From Bryobacteraceae bacterium (GTDB lineage Bacteria; Acidobacteriota; Terriglobia; Bryobacterales; Bryobacteraceae), in the NCBI GenBank assembly GCA_014379815.1, contig JACMLA010000523.1, positions 1-10,550 of the forward strand: DNA of 10,550 nucleotides. Direction: 5' to 3'. Below the pieces are notes generated by a model. That model made no database searches. It saw nothing but the letters and a program-made list of their open reading frames with translations, and was not told the DNA's origin. Of the stretch, positions 1-6,664 are shown in pieces. The translations under genes were made by a program, and so were the position numbers. Position 1 is the first letter of the stretch; each line of letters begins with the position of its first letter.

Positions 1-15
1 AGCGTTGCGCCACAT

Positions 16-723
16 TCACGGCAGGGGATCAAGCTTATAGGGTCCTGTTACCAGTATGTCTGTTCGGCCCGTGATGGACCACGCCTGCTGCAATCCAAAG
101 AAGAGGATCACCAGAGACAGCAGGCTCGCGACCGGATTGTTGAGGATCATCAGAAACGGAGATGTCAGTCCGAGCACGAGCACGATAGCAACCAGCGCCA
201 TAGGACTGGTTTGGGGTTGGGTCGTGACCGGGGCTGGGTTTTTTCGCTCCTCTTGCTTTGCTTGCTGGCTACTCTGCCTGCCGTGCCACAGATACACGGG
301 AACGCTACTGACCGAGATCGCGAAGTAGGTCAGCGCTACCGCAAGAATTTGCTGTGGTCTTCCGCCGAGGCCGTGCGAGCCTGCCCGTACAGCCCGGCCC
401 ACCATGATCCCGACCACAATCGAGATGAACCCAATCTCCAGGCCCGTAGCGATCGCAATCCCCGCGTAGAGCACCATCCCCGCAAGTGCCGCCAGTGACC
501 CATAGAGTATTGCCAGGGCCAGCGAGACGGGGGGCGGAGCCTTCTGCCCCGACTCGATCTTTGCCGCGCACTCAGGGCAAACCGGCTGACCCTGGGCGTG
601 GAAGTATTCGTCATCGATCCTTCGATTGCAGGATACACATCTGGTCGAAGTGTCCGGTTCAGGAAGCGGTTCCGCCTTGCGGAACTGCAGATCGTCCGGC
701 GAACTCTTAGGATCTTCTGACAT
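16..723 (-). CDS. Zinc-ribbon polytopic membrane protein, function unknown
   Basis: The 235-residue product has a soluble N-terminus followed by a membrane domain. Residues 29-52 form a four-cysteine zinc ribbon: C29-x2-C32 and C49-x2-C52, with the second pair in the context PVCPECAAK. Hydrophobic segments follow at about 67-90, 92-110, 126-146, 176-195 and 197-212, so there are probably four or five membrane helices. A polar Gln/Pro/Thr-rich loop at about 148-174 splits them into two groups. The gene lies 41 bases downstream of rapZ on the same strand, so it may be the last gene of the rpoN-hpf-rapZ transcript. The ATG at 723 has only a poor, very close AGG upstream. I do not recognise a named family. 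An N-terminal zinc ribbon joined to a membrane domain is a common architecture in Acidobacteriota hypothetical proteins, and nothing visible is catalytic. The reading frame is convincing; the function is open. Confidence 0.8.
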   Translation of the reverse strand: MSEDPKSSPDDLQFRKAEPLPEPDTSTRCVSCNRRIDDEYFHAQGQPVCPECAAKIESGQKAPPPVSLALAILYGSLAALAGMVLYAGIAIATGLEIGFISIVVGIMVGRAVRAGSHGLGGRPQQILAVALTYFAISVSSVPVYLWHGRQSSQQAKQEERKNPAPVTTQPQTSPMALVAIVLVLGLTSPFLMILNNPVASLLSLVILFFGLQQAWSITGRTDILVTGPYKLDPLP

Positions 724-764
724 CCTGCTCAGGGTACTGTCGGATCAATCTGCGGTCAAGCGTC

Positions 765-1667
765 TCAGCGCGGCATGTCCCTGTGGGCTTCCTTAATTCG
801 AAAGCCGCCTGCGATTAACTGTTTCGCGATTTCCGCGGCGATCATCACGGAGCGGTGCTGTCCGCCCGTGCAGCCAAAGGCGATCGTGAGATAGCTCTTC
901 CCTTCCCGAACGTAGTGTGGGATCAAAAATTCGAGCAGGCTGATGATGCGTTTGATAAATTCCTGGGTTTGCGCATAGCTGGCAATATACTCGGCGACTT
1001 TCGGATTTTTCCCCGTTAATGGCTTGAATTCCGCTATGTAATTGGGATTAGGCAAAAAACGGACATCGAAGACAAGGTCCGCGTCGGGCGGCACTCCATG
1101 GCGAAACCCAAAACTCTGGACGCTGATCAGGAGCCGGGTTCCCTGCTCGCTGGCGAACGTTGCCCGGATCACATCTCGCAGTTCATGTACGGTGAAGCGC
1201 GAGGTATCGATTACGTGATCCGCTAAAGCCCGGATGGACTCCAGTTTGCTGCGCTCCAGTGTCAGGCTTTCCGACACCGGTACATCAGCGCCAAGAGGAT
1301 GCGGCCGGCGAGTCTCGCTGAACCGGCGCATGATGGATTCATCCACCGCTTCCAGAAACAGCAGCCTCACAGAGAGTTTCTTTTTCAGTTTGCGAAACAG
1401 TGCCGGGAAGGATTGTAAGGCGTCGCCTTCCCGGACATCGACTACCAGTGCCGCGCGCGAAATACTCGGCGATTCCTGGCTTAATTGCGCGAATTTCAAG
1501 ATCAATTCGAGCGGCAGATTATCTACCGAGAAGAAGCCGAGATCCTCGAACACCCTGAGGACAGTACCTTTTCCGGAACCGCTCAGGCCCGTGATGATTA
1601 CCAGTTCAGGGGTGTTTGGAAGACTCCCTTTCTTCGTAGTCTCCCCAGCTTCTTCCTGCGTGGCCAT
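765..1667 (-). CDS. rapZ: RapZ/YvcJ-family nucleotide-binding regulatory protein
   Basis: The 300-residue product matches RapZ (YhbJ/YvcJ) along its length. The Walker A loop GLSGSGKGT is at 27-35, after an N-terminal extension of about 20 residues that short RapZ proteins lack. Further family motifs are RRPHPL (120-125), SFGFRHGVP (185-193), DVRFLPNP (201-208) and GCTGGQHRSV (265-274), with HRD near the C-terminus (295-297). In E. coli, RapZ is an adaptor that delivers the small RNA GlmZ to RNase E and so controls GlmS; in Bacillus the homologue is an ATP/GTP-binding protein linked to metabolism. Which role applies here cannot be told from sequence. The gene starts 12 bases after the hpf stop and has no clear Shine-Dalgarno, which suggests translational coupling to hpf. 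The neighbours hpf and rpoN are its classic partners. The usual hprK or PTS genes are not adjacent. Confidence 0.96.
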   Translation of the reverse strand: MATQEEAGETTKKGSLPNTPELVIITGLSGSGKGTVLRVFEDLGFFSVDNLPLELILKFAQLSQESPSISRAALVVDVREGDALQSFPALFRKLKKKLSVRLLFLEAVDESIMRRFSETRRPHPLGADVPVSESLTLERSKLESIRALADHVIDTSRFTVHELRDVIRATFASEQGTRLLISVQSFGFRHGVPPDADLVFDVRFLPNPNYIAEFKPLTGKNPKVAEYIASYAQTQEFIKRIISLLEFLIPHYVREGKSYLTIAFGCTGGQHRSVMIAAEIAKQLIAGGFRIKEAHRDMPR

Positions 1668-1679
1668 CCGGGGAGAATC

Positions 1680-2273
1680 TTAGCATTCCACCAGATCGAA
1701 GTCGCCATCCTGCCGTCGGATCAGGCACGCAAGCCGGCCGGTTCCGGAATTCTGGTAGACGAGGTAAGGGTCATCGCCGATGATCAGCACCGCTTCTTCT
1801 TCGGTATACGGCTTGTTGTCTTCCGGCCTCACCCGGAATACCTCGCGCTTCGCCAGGCCTTCCAGCTTGCCGCCATCTCCGTTCTTTAGGTTTATACCGT
1901 TAGAGCTGCGTGGCTCAGCTTCCAGCAGACTATCGGTGGAAGCAAGCTTGTCCCAGTCCTCACGTGGTCCCTTCTTCACGTCGCGGCGCTTATCGCGTAG
2001 CCGCATCATCTGCCGCTCCAGCCTTTCTACCGCAAGGCAAAGCGCCGTGAACTGGTCTTCGTCGAGGTGCTCTCCTACAACTGTGTGATCCAGATAGTTG
2101 AGAGTGATCTCTGCGCGGTGGACGTTTCTGTCGTGATGGAGCGCCACCCGTGCCTGCTTGTCACCCTTGCCATCGGTCTCCAGCAACCTGGTGATTCGTG
2201 CCAGCTTCCCATCCAGCTGTTCTCTTTGCTTAGGGTGCAGCACTTCCTGCTTTCCGTGATAGCTAATGTTCAC
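1680..2273 (-). CDS. hpf: Ribosome hibernation promoting factor, long form
   Basis: With the GTG start at 2273 the product has 197 residues. The N-terminal S30AE domain (about 1-100) begins MNISYHGKQ and contains the basic, ribosome-facing helix around ERLERQMMRLRDKRR. A variable linker of about 45 residues follows, then the S30AE C-terminal dimerisation domain (about 144-197) with YTEEEAVLIIGDDPYLVY and the terminal IRRQDGDFDLVE. Long-form HPF dimerises 70S ribosomes into inactive 100S particles in stationary phase; short HPF/YfiA lack the C-terminal domain. The frame stays open to a TTG at 2321. The GTG is preferred because AGGAGG lies 8 bases upstream and because the protein then starts exactly where family members do. 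The gene follows rpoN by 70 bases and precedes rapZ by 12, the usual order. A TTTGA-CAAT-TCAAA inverted repeat (2314-2327) lies upstream and could be part of its promoter region. Confidence 0.95.
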   Translation of the reverse strand: MNISYHGKQEVLHPKQREQLDGKLARITRLLETDGKGDKQARVALHHDRNVHRAEITLNYLDHTVVGEHLDEDQFTALCLAVERLERQMMRLRDKRRDVKKGPREDWDKLASTDSLLEAEPRSSNGINLKNGDGGKLEGLAKREVFRVRPEDNKPYTEEEAVLIIGDDPYLVYQNSGTGRLACLIRRQDGDFDLVEC

Positions 2274-2281
2274 CGGGAACG

Positions 2282-2287
2282 CCTCCT
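2282..2287 (-). promoter_or_regulatory. Shine-Dalgarno AGGAGG of hpf
   Basis: On the minus strand a perfect AGGAGG lies 8 bases before the GTG at 2273. It is the strongest ribosome binding site in the window and fixes the hpf start downstream of the longer TTG-initiated frame. Confidence 0.85.
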
Positions 2288-2313
2288 GTCTTCTGGACGC
2301 TATGTTAACGCCG

Positions 2314-2327
2314 TTTGACAATTCAAA
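2314..2327. repeat. Short inverted repeat upstream of hpf
   Basis: TTTGA, a 4-base spacer (CAAT), then TCAAA: a perfect 5+5 palindrome in the rpoN-hpf gap, about 41 bases upstream of the hpf start. It could be a small operator or chance. No good -35/-10 pair for the minus strand could be matched to it. Confidence 0.3.
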
Positions 2328-2343
2328 GACGGTCCCGGAACTG

Positions 2344-3930
2344 TTACTCCCGCTGACGCCGCTGATGTGTGGACGGAATCTTCATATCCTCGCGGTACTT
2401 TGTCACCGTCCGGCGTGTTACCTGGATGCCTTCCGATTGCAGTCGCGCGGTAATCTGTTCATCCGTTAGAGGCTGTTTGACGTCTTCTTCCTCAATCATC
2501 TTTTTCACCCGCCGTTTCAGGATGAGCAAAGGCGTCGAGTTGCCGCTCGGTCCCTGCACAGCCTCTGAGAAGAAGTAGCGCAGCTCAAAGACTCCCTGAG
2601 GTGTATGAGCATACTTGCTGGCTACCGCGCGGCTCACCGTCGATGGATGTACTCCAATCTCCTCGGCAACATCCTTGATCATCATTGGTTTGAGATCGTC
2701 GAGACCACCTTCAAGAAACTCGCGCTGACGCCTGACGATCGATTGGCAAACCTTGAGAATCGTTTGCTTCCGCTGCTCGATATTTTTCATCAGCTGCAAC
2801 GCCGAAGCATACTTTTCTTTCACGTAGTTCCGGACTTCTTTACTTGGCTCCTGGTCCCGGTCGAGCATGCGCCGGTACTGGGCATTCAGTCGCAGCTGGG
2901 GTACGTCCCCATCGTCGAGCTGAATGATGAAGTCGTCACCATCCTTGGTGATGTAGACATCCGGCTCAACGGGACGCACGCCGGGTCCGGAAAAACGTAA
3001 CCCTGGTCTCGGATCCAGATGCCGTATCATGTGGATCGCGATCTGTACATGTTCCGGAGGCCTGCCGAGCTGCTTTCCCAGTTCCCGATACTGCCTGCTT
3101 TCCAGCAGCTTGAGAAACTTTGAAACGATCTGCCACGCAACGCCATTCTTCCCGTTCCGAGCCTCCACCTGAATCAGCAAGCACTCCCGCATATCCCGCG
3201 CACCGACGCCGGCGGGATCGAGGCTCTGCACAATGCGAAGAGCATGCTCTACCTGAGCCACCTCAAATCCGTCCGAGGCCGCGAGTTCCTCGACCGGCTG
3301 CATCAGATAACCGTTGTCATCCAGATTGCCAATGATGGAAAGTGCAGCCTCGCGGGTTACTTCCGGCAGAACTTCAATCGCGAGCTGAGATTGCAGGTGA
3401 TCCGCGAGAGTAACCGGGGAGGAGAGAAACGTTTCGAAGGAGGGTTTTTCATTCGCTTCCGCAGACGGACTCTTGTATCCAGGGTCCAGGTAATCGTCGA
3501 AGAATGACCCAAAGTCGATCTCATCGAAGGGGTCGGTCTCGGTTCGCGGTTCTGTCGTCTCCTGCTCCGACGTGGTCGTTCCCGTCGCAGGCTCCGACAC
3601 GGCCGTGGCGCTGGAATCCGTCGAAGCGCTTTCACTGTAGTCGTAGTCGACCGTGCCATTGGAGCCGCCGTTCAGCGCCTCCATCAGAGACTGATCGGAG
3701 GGGTCGGGCGATCGTTCCCGTTCCAGAAGCTGTTGTACTTCTTCCGGAGTCAGCTCATCGCCAGCCTCTGCAGTCTCTTCCAAAACCGGATTCTGCGTGA
3801 TCTCCGCCGTGATCATTTCGCGGAGCTCCAGCCGGTTCAGCTGGAGTACCGTCACCATCTGAACGAGCCCTGGTGTCAGGATCTGCTTTTGCGCGACCCG
3901 TAGCTGCAGTCTTGGCGAAAGGAGGCTCAT
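2344..3930 (-). CDS. rpoN: RNA polymerase sigma-54 factor
   Basis: The 528-residue protein has all three sigma-54 regions. Region I (about 5-50) is the Gln/Leu-rich activator-interacting segment, with QKQILTPGLVQMVTVLQL. Region II (about 51-165) is long, acidic and low-complexity. The core-binding domain (about 168-370) carries LQSQLAIEVLPE, IGNLDDNGYL and the segment LDPAGVGARDMRECLLIQ. A helix-turn-helix (about 417-438, IKDVAEEIGVHPSTVSRAV) follows, and then the RpoN box TRRTVTKYRE (505-514), which contacts the -24 element. Sigma-54 directs core RNA polymerase to -24/-12 promoters and needs an AAA+ activator to open them. It is longer than the 477-residue E. coli protein, mostly through Region II. 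The ATG at 3930 has no clear Shine-Dalgarno, but a TAGAAT hexamer at 3940-3945 on this strand might be a -10 element of a near-leaderless message. The gene precedes hpf and rapZ; lptB, often upstream, is absent. Confidence 0.98.
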   Translation of the reverse strand: MSLLSPRLQLRVAQKQILTPGLVQMVTVLQLNRLELREMITAEITQNPVLEETAEAGDELTPEEVQQLLERERSPDPSDQSLMEALNGGSNGTVDYDYSESASTDSSATAVSEPATGTTTSEQETTEPRTETDPFDEIDFGSFFDDYLDPGYKSPSAEANEKPSFETFLSSPVTLADHLQSQLAIEVLPEVTREAALSIIGNLDDNGYLMQPVEELAASDGFEVAQVEHALRIVQSLDPAGVGARDMRECLLIQVEARNGKNGVAWQIVSKFLKLLESRQYRELGKQLGRPPEHVQIAIHMIRHLDPRPGLRFSGPGVRPVEPDVYITKDGDDFIIQLDDGDVPQLRLNAQYRRMLDRDQEPSKEVRNYVKEKYASALQLMKNIEQRKQTILKVCQSIVRRQREFLEGGLDDLKPMMIKDVAEEIGVHPSTVSRAVASKYAHTPQGVFELRYFFSEAVQGPSGNSTPLLILKRRVKKMIEEEDVKQPLTDEQITARLQSEGIQVTRRTVTKYREDMKIPSTHQRRQRE

Positions 3931-4009
3931 CTGGTTGCCATTCTAGCAGAGCAAGGCGTTTTGGACGCTGTCGATGTCGAAATCTCCTAGCAACTTTAAT
4001 GCCGCAATT

Positions 4010-5662
4010 TCAGCCCGCCGCAGAGAGGCGCGAAGGGGGTCCCGTGCGCCTCACCACGACCAGCGTAAGGTCATCGGCGGAAGGCGCGCCCGCCGCAAAT
4101 TCGGTGACCGCATCGGTGATCGCATGGACAATTTCGGCAGCGTTCCGGTCCAGATTCGCTTTGATTACTGCCTCGAGCCGAGCTTCCCCAAACTCGTCGT
4201 TGGCCGCGTTCTGCGCTTCGGTAACTCCGTCGCTGAAGATCACTACAAGGTCGCCAGCGTGTAGCTTTGCAGCACACGACTGATACCGGGCCTGTCCAAA
4301 CAGGCCAAGGATGAGACCCCCGTCCCGCAGCTCCTCCAGTTCACCGGACGCTCGGGCAATGTAAGGAGGATTGTGTCCCGCGTTGCTATACACCAGCTCC
4401 CCGCTGGAAGGGTCCAGCACCATATAAAAGAGAGTGATAAAGCGATTCGAGGGGGTATTCACAGTGGTGTGGCGATTCAGGCGCATCATCAGCTCCGCCA
4501 CATCGGTCTGGTCCTCAGCCAGCACACGCAAACGTGCCTGCAGACTGGTCATCAGGAGCGCAGCGGGCATGGCTTTACCCGACACATCTCCCAGAGCTAC
4601 CCCCAGCTTGCCATCCGAGTACTCAATGAAGTCGTAATAATCACCACCGACCGTCCGGCAAGGCATGTTGTACCCAGCCAGATCGAGCCCAGGGACAATC
4701 GGTGCCCTCGACGGAAGAAGCCCGCGCTGAATCACCGCCGCCTGCTCCAGATCCTTTGCCAGAATCTTTTCTGCCTGTTCTACGACGGCCAGTCGCGCGT
4801 GCTCGATTCTTACCGCTGCAATGTTTGACATCACCGTCAGGAGGTTCAGATCCTCTTCTGTGAAATCGCGGACCAGTGTTGGTGAATCGACATAGATGAG
4901 CCCGATAATTTTGTCGGTGGTCTGCAGAGGCACCGCCATAAACATCCGCACCTGCTGTTGCACCAGGCTCTGCATGCCCCGGAACGCCTCGTCCGAAAGC
5001 ACATCGTTGATGAGCAGAGACTGCCCATCCCGCAGTACGCGTTCCCGAACACCCTGGCTGATCCGGAAATTTCCACCAGATGAGGCCTTTACATCGAGCG
5101 ATTCGCCTTCATAGGCAAGCAGTACGCCCCGTTCCGCCTGAACAGCGTCAATCGACAGCGTCAGAATTGTGTCAAACAGCTTGTCCAGATCGTGCTGCTC
5201 GGCTAACTCATTGCCTGCCTTAATAAGAGCGCTGATCCGGTCCGCACTGATGGCGGCAGCCCGATTTGCAGCAACTTGCGCAGGCCCAAGGACGTCAGCC
5301 AGCGACCGTGACACGGTCGATTTCTCCTCGCGCGTATCGATGAAGACGACGGTTTCATTGAACGGTCGCGCCGCCTGGCCATACACAATCGTGAGGTGCC
5401 CGGCATGGATCCGATCGCCAGCTTTCAGTTTGCGCGCCGAGGTGATTCGCTCCCCGTTCAGCGTGGTGCCATTCTTGCTCCCAGGATCCACCAGTGACCA
5501 TTCCTGGCCATCCCGTTCGAAAGACAAATGCTGTCTCGACAGTCCACTGTCATCGGGGTAACACAACTCGTTCGTCGGAGCTCTTCCGAGCCCCACCCGC
5601 TCTCCTTGCAGCTCATGTGTAAGTGTTTTTCCATCGGGGGTCAGGATCGAGATCTCGGGCAT
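4010..5662 (-). CDS. FHA-GAF-SpoIIE/PP2C serine phosphatase (RsbU-like)
   Basis: With the ATG at 5662 the product has 550 residues in three domains. An FHA domain (about 1-95) has the phosphothreonine-binding pattern GR (26-27), SRQH (42-45) and KNGT (63-66). A GAF sensor domain spans about 160-295. A SpoIIE-type PP2C domain (about 312-540) has GGDYYD (339-344), GDVSGK (358-363), SDGVTEA (477-483) and DDLTLVV (530-536), so all metal-binding aspartates are present and it should be an active Mn/Mg phosphatase. Family members dephosphorylate anti-sigma-factor antagonists in partner-switching cascades. Here the FHA domain would read a Ser/Thr kinase signal and GAF a ligand. It is cytosolic, with no signal peptide. 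The frame continues to 6097, but the extra residues are arginine- and cysteine-rich, resemble no domain and lie antisense to the peptidase gene. An ATG at 5671, three codons upstream, is an equal alternative. No convincing ribosome site was seen. rpoN follows after 79 bases. Confidence 0.93.
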   Translation of the reverse strand: MPEISILTPDGKTLTHELQGERVGLGRAPTNELCYPDDSGLSRQHLSFERDGQEWSLVDPGSKNGTTLNGERITSARKLKAGDRIHAGHLTIVYGQAARPFNETVVFIDTREEKSTVSRSLADVLGPAQVAANRAAAISADRISALIKAGNELAEQHDLDKLFDTILTLSIDAVQAERGVLLAYEGESLDVKASSGGNFRISQGVRERVLRDGQSLLINDVLSDEAFRGMQSLVQQQVRMFMAVPLQTTDKIIGLIYVDSPTLVRDFTEEDLNLLTVMSNIAAVRIEHARLAVVEQAEKILAKDLEQAAVIQRGLLPSRAPIVPGLDLAGYNMPCRTVGGDYYDFIEYSDGKLGVALGDVSGKAMPAALLMTSLQARLRVLAEDQTDVAELMMRLNRHTTVNTPSNRFITLFYMVLDPSSGELVYSNAGHNPPYIARASGELEELRDGGLILGLFGQARYQSCAAKLHAGDLVVIFSDGVTEAQNAANDEFGEARLEAVIKANLDRNAAEIVHAITDAVTEFAAGAPSADDLTLVVVRRTGPPSRLSAAG

Positions 5663-5716
5663 TCTGCCCATCTTACGCCGCCGCAGAGTTCGTCCGGGTC
5701 CCAGTGACAAGAGTCC
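5663..5716. promoter_or_regulatory. Divergent intergenic region between phosphatase and M23 peptidase
   Basis: The phosphatase and peptidase genes point away from each other across only 54 bases, or 81 if the peptidase starts at the GTG at 5744. Both promoters must sit here or inside the opposite gene's 5' end. I could not identify a credible -35/-10 pair or a -24/-12 site by eye, so only the position supports this entry. Confidence 0.35.
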
Positions 5717-6310
5717 TTGAGGCTCCGGCAGCATCTTGTAAACGTGAGACTGATCACATATCTGATCGCGATCGCGATAGTCGCCGGAATCGTCCGCGAC
5801 AACATCAACTGGGACCAGGCAGCAGCGCCGTTCCGCTTGGCCCGCTTGTATACCGAACCCGCCGACGCTACCCTGCATATGCCGGTACTGGGAGTTCGCG
5901 CCCGGAGCATCTCCAACACCTGGCACGCGGGAAGGTCCAGAGGCCGTAAGCACGAAGGCCAGGACATCTTCGCTCGTAAGGGCACGCCCGTTGTGGCAGC
6001 TACGGACGGGATCGTGGTCCGCCTCGGCGGCGGGGAGCTGGGCGGTAACGCCGTCTTCGTTGCCGGTCGCGGTGCCCGTACTTTCTATTACGCTCACCTG
6101 GACCGCTACGCTGAAGGGGTAGTACCGGGTACTCTCGTCAATTCCGGAGAGATACTAGGTTATGTCGGAAATACAGGGAACGCTAGGACGACACCGCCGC
6201 ACTTACATTTCGCCGTCTATTCTCCCACTGGCCCCATCGATCCATTGCCGTTACTCCGGTTAGAAAAGACCTTGAATCACCCTTCTGGCGCACAACAGAA
6301 ACAAAGCTGA
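5717..6310 (+). CDS. Membrane-anchored M23 (LytM/NlpD-type) peptidase
   Basis: The product has 197 residues. An N-terminal hydrophobic segment (about 12-26, LITYLIAIAIVAGIV) acts as a signal anchor, placing the rest in the periplasm. The M23 domain (about 75-170) has the metal ligands H79 and D83 (HEGQDIF) and H164, plus the catalytic H127 (YYAHLD) and H162, the last two in the PHLHF signature. The conserved GDxV-type loop (GTPVVAATDGIV) and the GEILGYVGNTGNA turn are also present. Such enzymes cut peptidoglycan cross-bridges, and degenerate relatives activate amidases; with every residue kept, this one should be active. It has no coiled coil or LysM domain. The frame opens at TTG 5717, but a GTG at 5744 (188 residues, starting MRLITYL just before the anchor) looks more natural. 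Neither has a good ribosome site. It is transcribed away from the phosphatase, and its stop begins the 354-base intergenic region. Confidence 0.9.
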   Translation: MRLRQHLVNVRLITYLIAIAIVAGIVRDNINWDQAAAPFRLARLYTEPADATLHMPVLGVRARSISNTWHAGRSRGRKHEGQDIFARKGTPVVAATDGIVVRLGGGELGGNAVFVAGRGARTFYYAHLDRYAEGVVPGTLVNSGEILGYVGNTGNARTTPPHLHFAVYSPTGPIDPLPLLRLEKTLNHPSGAQQKQS

Positions 6311-6328
6311 CACGGTTACGAAATAATC

Positions 6329-6353
6329 TTAAGTCAGTTTAACGTTGACTTAA
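6329..6353. repeat. Perfect inverted repeat TTAAGTCA-N9-TGACTTAA
   Basis: The arms at 6329-6336 and 6346-6353 are exact reverse complements of 8 bases, separated by 9 bases. The repeat starts 18 bases after the peptidase stop. It is AT-rich and not followed by a T-run, so it does not look like an intrinsic terminator. Its right arm overlaps TTGACT (6345-6350), a -35-like hexamer, so an operator is the more likely reading. Confidence 0.5.
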
Positions 6354-6374
6354 CCAGATAGGTGGGTACATGAT
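6345..6374 (+). promoter_or_regulatory. Weak sigma-70-like promoter candidate overlapping the palindrome
   Basis: TTGACT (6345-6350) resembles a -35 and CATGAT (6369-6374) a -10, with an 18-base spacer. The -10 matches consensus at four of six positions. It would start a long leader for the glycan operon, with the palindrome placed as an operator. Confidence 0.2.
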
Positions 6375-6396
6375 CACCTTAGGAAGAAGGTACTAG
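6370..6396 (+). other. Possible 8-codon leader ORF (MITLGRRY)
   Basis: An ATG at 6370 opens eight codons ending at TAG 6394-6396. AGGTGG (6360-6365) lies 4 bases upstream as a plausible ribosome site. Its codons run through the first arm of the hairpin cluster, so translating it would open that hairpin. ORFs this short are common by chance, and if transcription starts at the candidate promoter at 6345-6374 the ATG would not be in the message. Confidence 0.2.
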
Positions 6397-6432
6397 GGTA
6401 TCTTCTTGCTCCTTCCTAACCTCCGATAGGAA
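6379..6432 (+). repeat. Overlapping, mutually exclusive hairpins
   Basis: Arm TTAGGAAG (6379-6386) pairs exactly with CTTCCTAA (6412-6419). Part of that second arm, TTCCTA (6413-6418), also pairs exactly with TAGGAA (6427-6432). A third stem, AAGAAGGTA (6384-6392) with TATCTTCTT (6399-6407, one G-U), nests inside with a 6-base loop. The first and second pairings cannot form together, which is the geometry of an attenuator or RNA switch. No strong T-run follows the second hairpin; only TTTT lies nearby, 6 bases on. Confidence 0.4.
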
Positions 6433-6626
6433 TGGAATTTTGCTGATGGAGGCCATGTTGTACTCCAGAGGTTGGTAAACGGGTCGTTTGCGCTGACCGA
6501 GTTTCGTCAAGGCGCCCCCCGGCTTCGATACGCCGGCAGGCCTTCAATTAGAAGATACTGACGAGCTAATACAGAGCAGAGTCCCGGGAGCCACCTCGGC
6601 CTCCACTTCTTTTCCACTGCTCTCAT

Positions 6627-6655
6627 TTGACACCCTTTATTGTTGTCTCTTACCC
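6627..6655 (+). promoter_or_regulatory. Candidate promoter close to the wzt-like start
   Basis: A perfect TTGACA (6627-6632) is followed, after 16 to 17 bases, only by TTACCC-type sequence, which is a poor -10. If used, transcription would begin within a few bases of the GTG at 6665 and give an almost leaderless message, which would fit the lack of a good Shine-Dalgarno there. Confidence 0.25.
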
Positions 6656-6664
6656 TGCGAAGTA

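Larger units (their letters stand above)
6311..6664 (+). other. 354-base intergenic region with several hairpins, upstream of the glycan operon
   Basis: No protein gene of normal size is supported here on either strand. The stretch holds, in order, a perfect inverted repeat (6329-6353), a cluster of overlapping hairpins (6379-6432), a weaker stem GTAAAC/GTTTGC with a 5-base loop (6475-6491), a GC-rich stem CCGGC/GCCGG (6519-6536), and a pyrimidine-rich tract (about 6598-6655) that contains a TTGACA. The length and structure suggest a long structured 5' leader or regulatory region for the wzt-like operon. No known riboswitch class could be recognised by eye. Confidence 0.5.

Noticed and set aside
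5764..5778. GCGATCGC-containing run resembling the HIP1 repeat
   Set aside because: It falls within the codons for an Ile-Ala-Ile-Ala stretch of the peptidase membrane anchor and occurs once, so it is coding bias rather than a dispersed repeat.
6448..6462. Possible sigma-54 promoter (TGG-N8-TTG)
   Set aside because: Spacing from the GG is right, but the -12 element reads GT instead of GC and most other consensus bases are missing.
6446..6478. Ten-codon ORF (MEAMLYSRGW) in the intergenic region
   Set aside because: No ribosome site lies at a useful distance, and an ORF this short is expected by chance.
6519..6536. GC-rich hairpin CCGGC/GCCGG as an intrinsic terminator
   Set aside because: No T-run follows in either direction and the stem is only 5 base pairs.
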